Shown: positions 43,003-51,558 of the stretch, in pieces
How the letters are laid out: every line of letters begins with the position of its first letter
How positions within the stretch are numbered: the stretch's first letter is position 1
Assembly: GCA_003228175.2 (NCBI GenBank)
Contig: QGNQ01000001.1
Span: forward strand, 62,001 to 126,000
Source: Chloroflexota bacterium
GTDB taxonomy: Bacteria; Chloroflexota; Dehalococcoidia; Bin125
Direction: 5' to 3'
Length of the DNA: 64,000 bases
Notes under the pieces: model-generated
The model's input: only the letters and a program-made list of their open reading frames with translations
Told to the model about the DNA's origin: nothing
Database searches by the model: none
Made by a program: the position numbers and the translations under genes

Positions 43003-43472
43003 CCCGCTTCGCTCTTGGTGGGACGCCAGTGGTACTCGACATCCGGGGCGCTCTCCGGCGGCGGGCTGATGCCGTACTTCACCGCCACGAATCCGTGCTT
43101 CTCGTAGAACGCGCAGGCCTGCGTGTTCTGCTGATGCGTGTGCAGCGCCAACTCGTGGGGCGAACGTGCGCGTGCCGTGACCAGCAGCGCCGTCCCGGCG
43201 CCCGACCGCTGCACGTCCGGGTGGATGTACAGCCGGTCGATGTAGCTGCCCTTGAGCGCCATGTAGCCCAGGAGCGCGCCGTCCGCCTCTGCGACGAAGA
43301 GGTCATGGGTCGGTGCGATGTGGTCTCGGAAGAACGCGCGTGCGTCGTCCAAGGTGTGCGCTTGCTCGGTCGGCAAGTAGGGATAGGCGACGCGAGTGGT
43401 CGCGTGCCAGAGCCGAACGACGGCGTCGGTCTCGTCGGGCCGCATGGGGCGAACGGTGATGCGATGTGACAT
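42999..43472 (-). CDS. GNAT-family N-acetyltransferase
   Basis: A 157-residue GNAT enzyme using acetyl-CoA, acceptor unknown. The fold elements are visible in order: ITVRPMRPDETDAVVRLWHA (beta1/alpha1), DLFVAEADGALLGYMALKG (beta2-3), IDRLYIHPDVQRSGAGTALL (beta4 and the acetyl-CoA loop, here Q-R-S-G-A-G), LALHTHQQNTQACAFYEKHG and FVAVKYG. It ends on the antiporter's stop with a 4-base overlap on the opposite strand. ATG 43472 is used; a longer start is not needed. Confidence 0.88.
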   Translation of the reverse strand: MSHRITVRPMRPDETDAVVRLWHATTRVAYPYLPTEQAHTLDDARAFFRDHIAPTHDLFVAEADGALLGYMALKGSYIDRLYIHPDVQRSGAGTALLVTARARSPHELALHTHQQNTQACAFYEKHGFVAVKYGISPPPESAPDVEYHWRPTKSEAG

Positions 43473-43639
43473 GGGGCGTCTTCGTGACGAGGGCGCAGTG
43501 GTGAAGAGGGGCGCCCTCGATCGAACCGGTGCTCAAGGGTGGGACGGTGAGCGGACGCGACGCCACCGAGGCCGCGCAAGCGGCGAAGAAACCAGCGTCC
43601 GAAGCGGTGACGCGCGGGGAATAGGCCAAACGGGACGCG

Positions 43640-45427
43640 TCAGCCATCCCCTCCCGGCCTGACCCCCACCGCGGGACTTGGGGCGGGAGACGGCAGCGGA
43701 GGTTCTTGACCCGGTGGTGCGCTTTCCCGGTCGCCCGGTGGGGCGCCGCCATCGCCGGCCATCTCGCTTTGTCCGCGCACGGTCACATGGGGCAGCGCCA
43801 ACGCGACGATCGTGGTCACGACCCCCAGCACCGTCGCGATGATGAAGATGTCGGTCGTCGCTCCCGCGAGCGCCTCCCGCGCGGCCGCGACGGCGGCATC
43901 GGCGCTTCCGGGAGTTTCGGCTTCGGCGTCCACCCGGAATCGATCGAGCGCGTCCGGATCGAGCAGGATCTGGGGGCGCTCCGCCAGTCGTTCCGAGCCG
44001 GCCACGTCGTTGCTGTTCAGATTCGTGGCGAAGGTGGAGAGGAGGATCGCGCCGAAGATCGCGATGCCCATCGTGCCGCCGATCTGGCGGAAGAATTGTA
44101 CCGAGGACGTGCCCACCCCCAGCAACCGATGCGGCAGTGCGTTCTGCACGATGATCGAGTGCATCGGCATCGTCGTGCCGGTGCCCAGCCCGATCAGCGC
44201 CATGTAGCCACGGGTCAGATTCCTCGAGGAGTCGGCTTCCAGCGTCGAAAGCAGGTAGATGCCCACGGTCATCACAATCAGTCCGCTGATCGTGGGCATC
44301 CGGTAGCGGCCCGTGCGATGGACGACCTGGCCCGCGAAGATTGAGCCGATGACGACGCCGCCCATCATCGGCATCATGACGATGCCGGAGTTCGTCGCGG
44401 AGGCGCCCTGTGCGCCTTGCAGGAAGAGCGGGATGTACTGCAGGGCGCCGAACATGGCGAGGCCGGTCATGGCCGTGACGAGGATCGTGACGCCGTAGGC
44501 GCGATTGCGGAACAGGCCGAGCGGGAAGATGGGCTCCGGGACGCGACGCTCGTTCCAGATGAACGCCGTCATCGCCACGGCTGCGATCGCGAAGGAGAGC
44601 ACGACCGGGAGTTCGCCCCAGCCGTACTCATTGCCGGCCCAGGAGAAGCCCAGGAGCAGGGGCGTGGCCGCCCCGGCCAGCAGCAGACCGCCTCGCCAGT
44701 CCAGCGGAACCGGGCGTCGCAGGCTGCTGTTGGGGATGTATCGCATCGCGACAGGGAGGGCGATCAGGACGAGCGGAATGTTGATGTAGAAGACCCAGCG
44801 CCAGGAGAGATTGTCCGTGATCCCACCGCCGACCAGGGGGCCGATCACGCTGGCCAGTGCCCACGTGCCGGAGAACAGCCCCATCCAGCGTCCGCGTTCG
44901 CGGGGGCTGAAGAGGTCGCCGATCAGCGTGAAGGCCATGGCATTGGTGAAGCCCGCGCCCAGCCCCTGAACTCCCCGAAACAGAATCAGCTCCGTCATGG
45001 AGCCGGCGGCGCCGCTGAGCACGGAGCCGATCAGGAAGACGACGATCCCGGTGAGCAAGATCGGCTTGCGGCCGCGGATATCGGAGAGCTTGCCGATCAC
45101 GGGCACGGTGACCGTGGAGGTCAGCATGTAGGCCGTGAAGGGCCAGGCGAAGAGGTCCAGGCCGCCAAGGTCCGCCACGATGCGTGGCATGGCGACGCCC
45201 ATGACCGTCTGGTCCAGGGCGGCCAGGAACATAGCCAGCATGAGCGCACCCATGATGACGGCCTTCTGCCGAGGGGGCAGGAGCATCATTGGGGGCAGTT
45301 CGTGCTCGTCCGTGCTCGCTGGCGGATCGAGCGCCGGATCGAGCGGCGGAGCCGCGGCGACTGCCCTCGGGGCGCTGCCAGTGTGTGCATCACGATGGGC
45401 GGATCGGTGTCGGAAGAACTGCGGCAC
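43640..45427 (-). CDS. DHA2-type MFS efflux pump (EmrB/QacA, 14 TM)
   Basis: About 595 residues. Drug:proton antiporter family with fourteen segments. Motif A is GKLSDIRGRKPILLTG; motif C lies in the fifth helix (WALASVIGPLVGGGITDNLSW, then RWVFYINIP). The first helix has the D-x-T-V family mark (MFLAALDQTVMGVAMPRIVA). The tail after the last helix is Pro/Gly-rich. The substrates are probably toxic organic compounds. The start is uncertain; GTG 45427 (VPQFFRHRSAH) gives a normal N-terminal extension, and the Met-Met 60 codons on is the latest possible start. It is separated from the next, divergent MFS gene by 119 bases. Confidence 0.85.
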   Translation of the reverse strand: MPQFFRHRSAHRDAHTGSAPRAVAAAPPLDPALDPPASTDEHELPPMMLLPPRQKAVIMGALMLAMFLAALDQTVMGVAMPRIVADLGGLDLFAWPFTAYMLTSTVTVPVIGKLSDIRGRKPILLTGIVVFLIGSVLSGAAGSMTELILFRGVQGLGAGFTNAMAFTLIGDLFSPRERGRWMGLFSGTWALASVIGPLVGGGITDNLSWRWVFYINIPLVLIALPVAMRYIPNSSLRRPVPLDWRGGLLLAGAATPLLLGFSWAGNEYGWGELPVVLSFAIAAVAMTAFIWNERRVPEPIFPLGLFRNRAYGVTILVTAMTGLAMFGALQYIPLFLQGAQGASATNSGIVMMPMMGGVVIGSIFAGQVVHRTGRYRMPTISGLIVMTVGIYLLSTLEADSSRNLTRGYMALIGLGTGTTMPMHSIIVQNALPHRLLGVGTSSVQFFRQIGGTMGIAIFGAILLSTFATNLNSNDVAGSERLAERPQILLDPDALDRFRVDAEAETPGSADAAVAAAREALAGATTDIFIIATVLGVVTTIVALALPHVTVRGQSEMAGDGGAPPGDRESAPPGQEPPLPSPAPSPAVGVRPGGDG

Positions 45428-45546
45428 GCGCGCTCCAGCCGCCACTGGGCGGACCGCGAGCAGGATAGCTGCGCGAGGCCTCGCAGCGTCGTAACGCACG
45501 TATCAGGCGCAGGCCGGGCCCGGCCCCGCAGGCCTAGACTGGTCCG

Positions 45547-46887
45547 GTGTCCCGACAAGAACCCGGCGGCTGGAGGAGCGTCTTCCGTGATCAGAACACG
45601 GGCGGTGTCTTCTATGGCTGGTGGATGGTCGCCGCCGCCTTCTGCATGCAAGCGCTCTATGCAGTGCTCGTCTTCCAGTCCTTTGGGGCCTACGTCGCGG
45701 TCCTTCGCGACGAATTCGGCTGGAGCAAGACGCTCTTCTCGGCCGCCTTCGCCATGGCCCGCGTGGAGAGCGGCGCCTTGGGCCCCGTGCAGGGCTGGAT
45801 GGTCGATCGCTTTGGTCCGCGAGTGGTGATGCGGATCGGGCTGGTGATCATGGCGCTGGGCTTCTTCGGTTTCAGCCAGATGAACTCACCCGCCACCTTC
45901 CTTTTCACCTTCTTCGTGGTCTCGGTGGGCGCCGGCCTGGCCGGCTTCATGACCCTCACGACGGCCGTCGTGAAGTGGTTCGAGCGACGCCGCGGCATGG
46001 CGCTGGGCCTGATGTCGACGGGGCTAGCGCTGGGCGGGCTGCTGGTGCCGGTGATGATCTTCGCGCTGGACGAATTCGGCTGGCGCGACACCGCGATGGC
46101 CTCCGGCGTGCTGGTCCTCATCCTGGGCTTCCCGCTCTCCATGGTGATGCGCCGCGCACCGGAGGAGCACGGCTACCAGGTAGACGGGCGGCGCGAGCCG
46201 CCGCGCGCCCACACCACGGACGCGATCCACAGCGGCGATTTCACCGCCCGCCAGGCGCTGCACACCCGCGCGTTCTGGTACATCGCGCTGGGGCACGCCT
46301 CGGCGGTGCTGATCGTTTCGGCGGTGATGGTGCACATGGTCGTCTACATCAACGAGGAGTTGGAGTACTCGCTCGGTGTGGCGGGCGCGATGGTGGCGCT
46401 GATGACCGCGTTCATGATGCTCGGCCAGGTGGGCGGCGGCATACTGGGCGATCACATCAACAAGCGTCACCTCGTGGTTGGCTGCATGGGCCTGCACGTC
46501 GGGGCGCTGCTGCTGTTGGCCTATGCGACCGCGCTTTGGATGGTGGCGGTGTTCGCCATTGGGCACGGGCTGGCCTGGGGCACGCGCGGGCCGCAGATGG
46601 CGGGCATCCGCGCGGACTACTTTGGTCGCAGCTCGTTCGGCACGATCCTGGGCTTCTCCTCGCTGATCGTGATGATGGGCATGATCCTGGGCCCGATCAC
46701 GGCCGGCGTGCTGGCCGACAGCACCGGGAGCTACACCACCGGATTCACGATCCTGGCCGGTGCGGCGGCAGTCGGTTCCATCTTCTTCGTCATCGCGCGG
46801 CCGCCGGCGCGCCCGAGCCAGGTGGCCGCGGTGGCGGCCGTCGACGCACCGCTGGCCGCCGAGCCGGTGCTCGCTCGCGACGCCTGA
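45547..46887 (+). CDS. MFS transporter (OFA/monocarboxylate-like)
   Basis: A 446-residue carrier with 12 segments. FYGWWMVAAAFCMQALYAVL in helix 1, the loop motif GWMVDRFGPRVVMRIG and the second-half counterpart GDHINKRHLVVGCMG fit the oxalate-formate/monocarboxylate porter group. It is related to the carrier at 39865 but clearly distinct. GTG 45547 begins MSRQEPGGW. It is directly upstream of the first carboxyltransferase gene on the same strand, but a GC hairpin follows its stop, so the carboxyltransferase probably has its own promoter. Confidence 0.85.
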   Translation: MSRQEPGGWRSVFRDQNTGGVFYGWWMVAAAFCMQALYAVLVFQSFGAYVAVLRDEFGWSKTLFSAAFAMARVESGALGPVQGWMVDRFGPRVVMRIGLVIMALGFFGFSQMNSPATFLFTFFVVSVGAGLAGFMTLTTAVVKWFERRRGMALGLMSTGLALGGLLVPVMIFALDEFGWRDTAMASGVLVLILGFPLSMVMRRAPEEHGYQVDGRREPPRAHTTDAIHSGDFTARQALHTRAFWYIALGHASAVLIVSAVMVHMVVYINEELEYSLGVAGAMVALMTAFMMLGQVGGGILGDHINKRHLVVGCMGLHVGALLLLAYATALWMVAVFAIGHGLAWGTRGPQMAGIRADYFGRSSFGTILGFSSLIVMMGMILGPITAGVLADSTGSYTTGFTILAGAAAVGSIFFVIARPPARPSQVAAVAAVDAPLAAEPVLARDA

Positions 46888-46893
46888 CCCTTT

Positions 46894-46912
46894 GCCCGCG
46901 CCGCCCGCGGGC
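46894..46912 (+). terminator. GC hairpin after the MFS gene
   Basis: GCCCGCG pairs with CGCGGGC around the loop CCGCC, 7 bases after the MFS stop. GCTATACC directly after it could be the -10 of the following carboxyltransferase gene. Confidence 0.5.
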
Positions 46913-46962
46913 GCTATACCGAACCCGCCCCGGTGTTCGTCGCCGCGACGATGGAGGACGTG

Positions 46963-48507
46963 ATGACTCAAGCCCCGACGCGTGACGGCATGACCGAGCT
47001 CTCGCACCGGCGCAGCGTGGCGGCCGGGCTCGGCGGGCCTGAGCGCGTGCAGCGCCAGCACGAGCGGGGGCTGATGACGGCGCTGGAGCGCGCCGAGATG
47101 CTGCTCGATCCCGGCACCCGGATCCCCTTCGGGCCGCTGGTCCATTCCGGAGTCCCGGGCGAGGAAGACCGCACCATGGGCGACGGCATGCTGATCGGCT
47201 TCGGCCAGATCGACGGCCGCTGGGTGGGCTACGAAGCGAGCGACGCGACGATCAAGGGCGCATCCGGCGGCGCGGGATCGGCGCGGCGGCGGCGAGCCTT
47301 CCATCGGGTCATGGAGGAGGCGGGCCTGCCAATGTTCGGGCTGATGCAGGGCGGCGGCGCGCGCATCACCGACATCGTCACGTCACGTTTCGCCGGATTT
47401 CATGGCCCCAGCGTGGGAGATCGGCTGGCGTTCCCTCGGCGCGGTGCGCACTTGATCGCCGTGCTGGGGAACTACTACGGTCCCGGACCCACGATCGACG
47501 GCGACTACCGGGTCATGACGGCGCCGTCGAACTTCTCGGTCAGCAGCCCGCCGATCGTGGAAGAGGCCACGGGCGAGAAGGTCTCCGCTTTCGACCTGGG
47601 CGGCGCCGCCGTGCATAGCAAGATCACCGGCGAGATCGATGCTGTCGTCCCGGACGACGAGGCCGCGATCGCACAGTTGCGCCGCGTCTTCTCGTACTTC
47701 CCCGCGAACGCCTGGGAGGAGCCACCCGTCGTGCGCACCGGCGACCCCTGGGACCGCACGGAAGAGGCACTCAGAGATCTGATTCCGGCGCGGGCCAGTC
47801 GCGTCTACGACGTCAAGAAGGCGATTAAGGCCGTCGTCGATCGCGACTCCTATATCGAATGGATGCCGGACTTCGCGAAGCAGTTGACCTGCGGCATCGC
47901 CCGGCTGGACGGGCACAGCGTTGGCATCATCGCCAACCAGCCCGGCGTACGCGCCGGGTCACTCGACGTGGACTCAGGCACGAAGGTGCGTCGCATCCTG
48001 CAAATCTGCGAGTTCATGCGCCTCCCGCTGGTCTCCTTCATCGACGTGCCGGGGGTCCTGCCCACGGTGGAGGAAGAGCACCGGCGGCTGCAGGACGCCG
48101 TCTGGGGCTTGGGCATTGACCGGGTGCGACTGCCCCAGCCCAAGCTCAGCGTCATCCTGCGCAAGGCTTACGGATTCGCGATCTTCGCGATGAGTGGGGC
48201 GGACCCCGAGTGGTACTCGTACGCGTGGCCCAGCGCCCAGATCGCCTTCGTGGGACCGGAGCCGGGTGTGCGGGTCTCGTACCGCAAGCAGTGGCAGGCG
48301 GCGGAGGACAAGGACGCGTTCGTCGCGAAGTACGCCGAGCAGATCCGTCTCGACTCCGAACCCTGGAACGGCGCCAAGCTGGACTTCTTGGACGACGTGA
48401 TCGATCCGGCCGCCACGCGACCCATTCTCATCAAGGCGCTGGCGGTTGCGCGGGAACGGACCCGGAACTCCGAGACGCAGCGCGGGTGGGAACGGCCCCG
48501 TGCCTAG
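46963..48507 (+). CDS. Acyl-CoA carboxyltransferase beta-like protein (copy 1)
   Basis: A 514-residue carboxyltransferase of the acetyl/propionyl-CoA carboxylase beta family, which moves CO2 from biotin to an acyl-CoA. The N-half has GASGGAGSARRRRAFHRVME and MFGLMQGGGARITDIVTSRF; the C-half has FIDVPGVLPTVEEEHRRLQD, where normal enzymes read PGF-x-x-G-x-x-Q-E, and GADPEWYSYAWPSAQIAF before VGPEPGVR. It is about the usual length (500-540). ATG 46963 has GGAGGA four bases upstream; ATG 46951 is possible. It is the first of three tandem relatives; copy 2 is very similar throughout. No biotin carboxylase is adjacent. Confidence 0.9.
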   Translation: MTQAPTRDGMTELSHRRSVAAGLGGPERVQRQHERGLMTALERAEMLLDPGTRIPFGPLVHSGVPGEEDRTMGDGMLIGFGQIDGRWVGYEASDATIKGASGGAGSARRRRAFHRVMEEAGLPMFGLMQGGGARITDIVTSRFAGFHGPSVGDRLAFPRRGAHLIAVLGNYYGPGPTIDGDYRVMTAPSNFSVSSPPIVEEATGEKVSAFDLGGAAVHSKITGEIDAVVPDDEAAIAQLRRVFSYFPANAWEEPPVVRTGDPWDRTEEALRDLIPARASRVYDVKKAIKAVVDRDSYIEWMPDFAKQLTCGIARLDGHSVGIIANQPGVRAGSLDVDSGTKVRRILQICEFMRLPLVSFIDVPGVLPTVEEEHRRLQDAVWGLGIDRVRLPQPKLSVILRKAYGFAIFAMSGADPEWYSYAWPSAQIAFVGPEPGVRVSYRKQWQAAEDKDAFVAKYAEQIRLDSEPWNGAKLDFLDDVIDPAATRPILIKALAVARERTRNSETQRGWERPRA

Positions 48508-48511
48508 TCAT

Positions 48512-48531
48512 CTCGCCCGCCGTCGGGCGAG
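48512..48531 (+). terminator. Hairpin between carboxyltransferase copies 1 and 2
   Basis: CTCGCCCG pairs with CGGGCGAG around the loop CCGT, 4 bases after the stop of copy 1. A GCTATACAAAG stretch about 50 bases further on resembles a -10 for copy 2. Confidence 0.55.
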
Positions 48532-48615
48532 GCTGGCGCTGCGCGTTCCCTGGACCCACGGTCGGGCCGCCGCTATACAAAGGCCGCGGTTAGGCAACGA
48601 GACAAGGGGGACCGC

Positions 48616-50163
48616 GTGACACTAGCGCGCGCCGAATCAGGTGCGGCCGAGCTGGAACTCCGTCGCACGATCGCCGCTGGGCTCGGGGGGCCGGAGCGCA
48701 TTCAGCGCCAACATGACCGCGGATTCCTCACCGCGAGGGAACGCGTGGCCCTCCTCTTGGACCCCGGCACCAATGTCCCATTTGGCCCGCTCGTCAACTC
48801 CGGCGTGCCCGGCGAAGAGCATCGCACCATGGGCGACGGCCAGCTCATGGGCTTCGGGAAAGTCGACGGGCGCTGGGTCGCCTACTCGGCCAGCGACGCC
48901 ACCATTAAGGGCGCATCGGGCGGGGCCGGATCGATGCGGCGTGGTGGCGCGTTTAGCCGCATTGTGTCCGCCGCCGGCCTGCCCAAGATCGGCCTCATGC
49001 AGGGCGGGGGCGCGCGCATCACGGATATCGTCTCGTCGCGCTTCTCCGGCTTCCCCGGGCCGTCCACCATGGGGCGGCACCAGGGGTTCCCGCGTCGTGG
49101 GGCGCTGCTCACGGCGGTCATGGGCAACTACTACGCCCCCTGGACCGTGGCCGACGCCGACTTCCGTCTGATGACGGAGGCCTCCAACTTCTCGATCAGC
49201 AGCCCGCCGATCGTTGAAGAGGCGACCGGAGAGGTCGTGACGCCGTTCGAGCTTGGCGGGCGCGATATCCACGCCAAGGTGACGGGTGAGATCGACAACA
49301 TCGTTGATGATGATGCGGCGGCAGTCGCCCAGCTGCGTCGCGTATTCTCGTATTTCCCGGCGAACGCCTGGGAGCAGCCGCCGGTTGTGCGGACGGGCGA
49401 CCCGCCGGAGCGGATCGAGGCGTCCCTGCGCGATCTCGTGCCGGAGAAGCCGCAGCGCCCGTTCAACGTCAAGAAGGCCATCAACGCCGTGATGGATCAG
49501 GACTCGTTCATTGAATGGATGCCGGACTACGCCAAGCAGCTCGTCTGCGGGATCGCCCGACTGGACGGGCACACGGTCTGCGTAATCGGCAATCAACCCT
49601 CCGTGCGGGCGGGCTCGCTGGATGTGAAGTCCAGCATCAAGCTGCGACGCATGATGCGAGTTGCCCAGGCCCTGCGTTGCGCCACCGTCTCCTTCATCGA
49701 CGTGCCGGGCGTGTTGCCCACCGTTGAGGAGGAGCATCAGCGGCTGCTGCAGGGAATCATCGACATGTTCTCGGAGCGCAACGCCCTCAGCCAGCCGACC
49801 ATCGGCGTGCACATGCGCAAGGGATACGGGGCCGCCGTCTGGGCGATGCACGGCGCAGACCCGGAGTGGTACTCCTTCGCGTGGCCCAGCGCACAGATCG
49901 CCTTCGTGGGGCCGGAGCCGGGCGTGCGCGTCGCCTTTCGCAAGGAGTGGCAGGCATCCGAGGACCAGGAGGCCTTTGTTGAGCAACACGCCAAGGTGAT
50001 TCGCAAGAACTCCGAGCCCTGGCTCGGCGCGCAGATGGACTTCATGGACGACGTGATCGATCCGGCCGCCACTCGGCCCATCGTCATTTGTGCGCTGGCG
50101 ACCGCCCGCGCGCGCGTCCGCAATTCGGAACAGCAGCGAGGCTGGGAGCGACCACATGCCTGA
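48616..50163 (+). CDS. Acyl-CoA carboxyltransferase beta-like protein (copy 2)
   Basis: A 515-residue close paralogue of copy 1, collinear with it: LGGPERIQRQHDRGFLTARE, GASGGAGSMRRGGAFSRIVS, GLMQGGGARITDIVSSRFSG, FIDVPGVLPTVEEEHQRLLQ and HGADPEWYSFAWPSAQIAFV. Both share the T-V-E-E-E variant of the C-half oxyanion region and so form one subfamily. It probably carboxylates, or forms a heteromer with copy 1. GTG 48616 has AAGGGGG upstream. Its stop overlaps the start of copy 3 by 8 bases, which ties those two together. Confidence 0.9.
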   Translation: MTLARAESGAAELELRRTIAAGLGGPERIQRQHDRGFLTARERVALLLDPGTNVPFGPLVNSGVPGEEHRTMGDGQLMGFGKVDGRWVAYSASDATIKGASGGAGSMRRGGAFSRIVSAAGLPKIGLMQGGGARITDIVSSRFSGFPGPSTMGRHQGFPRRGALLTAVMGNYYAPWTVADADFRLMTEASNFSISSPPIVEEATGEVVTPFELGGRDIHAKVTGEIDNIVDDDAAAVAQLRRVFSYFPANAWEQPPVVRTGDPPERIEASLRDLVPEKPQRPFNVKKAINAVMDQDSFIEWMPDYAKQLVCGIARLDGHTVCVIGNQPSVRAGSLDVKSSIKLRRMMRVAQALRCATVSFIDVPGVLPTVEEEHQRLLQGIIDMFSERNALSQPTIGVHMRKGYGAAVWAMHGADPEWYSFAWPSAQIAFVGPEPGVRVAFRKEWQASEDQEAFVEQHAKVIRKNSEPWLGAQMDFMDDVIDPAATRPIVICALATARARVRNSEQQRGWERPHA

Positions 50164-51535
50164 GCAGAACGAACCGACTGGCCTGGAGCGCGTCTTCGCC
50201 GAACACGCCGCTGTGGAGGCCTTCGATAGCGAGCGCACGCTTGGCCCCGGCGAGACCTCGCCGCGCTCGCGCGTGCAGGCCCTCATCGATGCGGGCAGTG
50301 ACAGCTTCATGGAGCTGGGCGCCCGCACACGCTCGCAGCGGCCGGAAGCGCGGGACTCCAGCTACGGCGATGGCGTGGTCACGGCGTTCGGCGAGATCGG
50401 CGGTCGTATGACGGCCGTTCTGGCGGATGACCCCGTCGCAATGGCCCAGAGTGACGGCGGCGTGGGCAAGAACAAGCGCATCCGCACACTGATGCATGCC
50501 GCGCAGGGACACTTGCCGATCGTCTACTTCGCGCAGGCGGTCGCCACGGACTTGCCGTCGCCCGAGGAAGGCGGCCTGCTCGGTCGCTACTCGGACGGCC
50601 CCTCGATCGTGCCAGAGGTGCACTTCGATGATCGCGCGGCGCCGATCGTGACGATCCTTGGGGGTGAAGTGGCCCCGGAGTTGGAGGCGCTGGCCCTGGA
50701 CTCGGATGTGGTCCTGGCCACACCGGGCGGCGCGGGCATGCCGATCCCGGCCGATCTGGCAGTGCCCGACGATGCGAGCGCGATCGCCATGGCGAGAACC
50801 CTGCTGCACTTGATTCCGACTCGCGATACGACCGCGCTGTCCCCGCTGACCGACGCGCCCGCAGCGCCCAGCCGGAACGTGGGCGACCAAGGCGGGTCAG
50901 AGCTGGGGGCGGCGGCGGTGATTGAGTCGATCTGCGACGGAGGCAGTATTGTCCCGTTCGCTGGGGACGACGATTTCGCGGCGGGCCTCGGGGCGATGAA
51001 CGGCTACCCAATCGTCTACGCCGTGGGCGGCGGGCAGGTCTTCACGCGCCCACAGCTGGAAGTCTTCCGCCGCGTCGTGGCGCTTGGTGCGCGATTCCAG
51101 ATGCCGATGGTCTTCGCGCAGCATGGGATCGCCTACGACGAGGAGGCGCTGAGCACGACCGACTACCGCCGCCTGGTCGGCCAGATCGCGGCGATCATCC
51201 ACGGCGCGGACACGCCGAAGTTCTCGATTATTTCAAAGCGCGGCCAGTCCGGCGGTGACTTCATTCTGGGTGGGCGCGAGCTTGGCATTCACTACGTTGT
51301 TGCCTGGCCCGACGCCGATGTCTCGACGAGCGAGGCGTCGCCATTCACGGCCGCGCGGGCGTCGGCTGTGGAGGGGACCGGCCCCTGGATCGCCTCCGGC
51401 CTAGCGCTGGTCGACGATGTGATCGCGCCGACCGAAACGCGCGAGCGCCTGGGCACGATGATGGAGATCATGGCGGCGACTCGAGCGCTGCCGCCGGTGA
51501 TCGAGGATAAGAAGGGTCGCGTCCCCTACCGGTAG
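50156..51535 (+). CDS. Divergent carboxyltransferase-like protein (copy 3)
   Basis: A 459-residue protein of the carboxyltransferase superfamily, much diverged and about 55 residues shorter than copies 1 and 2. SRVQALIDAGSDSFMELGAR and SSYGDGVVTAFGEIGGRMTA match the N-terminal start; VGKNKRIRTLMHAAQGHLPI replaces the G-A-S-G-G-A-G loop, and MVFAQHGIAYDEEALSTTDY replaces the PGV-LPTVEEE region. GQSGGDFILGGRELGIHYVV follows, and GTGPWIASGLALVDDVIAPT is recognisable as the D-D-V-I-D-P end. It may be a non-catalytic or differently specific partner subunit. Its ATG lies inside the end of copy 2. A convergent DUF3179 gene follows. Confidence 0.8.
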   Translation: MPEQNEPTGLERVFAEHAAVEAFDSERTLGPGETSPRSRVQALIDAGSDSFMELGARTRSQRPEARDSSYGDGVVTAFGEIGGRMTAVLADDPVAMAQSDGGVGKNKRIRTLMHAAQGHLPIVYFAQAVATDLPSPEEGGLLGRYSDGPSIVPEVHFDDRAAPIVTILGGEVAPELEALALDSDVVLATPGGAGMPIPADLAVPDDASAIAMARTLLHLIPTRDTTALSPLTDAPAAPSRNVGDQGGSELGAAAVIESICDGGSIVPFAGDDDFAAGLGAMNGYPIVYAVGGGQVFTRPQLEVFRRVVALGARFQMPMVFAQHGIAYDEEALSTTDYRRLVGQIAAIIHGADTPKFSIISKRGQSGGDFILGGRELGIHYVVAWPDADVSTSEASPFTAARASAVEGTGPWIASGLALVDDVIAPTETRERLGTMMEIMAATRALPPVIEDKKGRVPYR

Positions 51536-51558
51536 ACTGCCGGCCCGGCTCTGCGCGG

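Noticed and set aside
46963-51535. Carboxyltransferase triplet as a simple recent triplication
   Set aside because: Only copies 1 and 2 are close; copy 3 has lost the catalytic loops and about 55 residues, so it is an old, functionally distinct relative.
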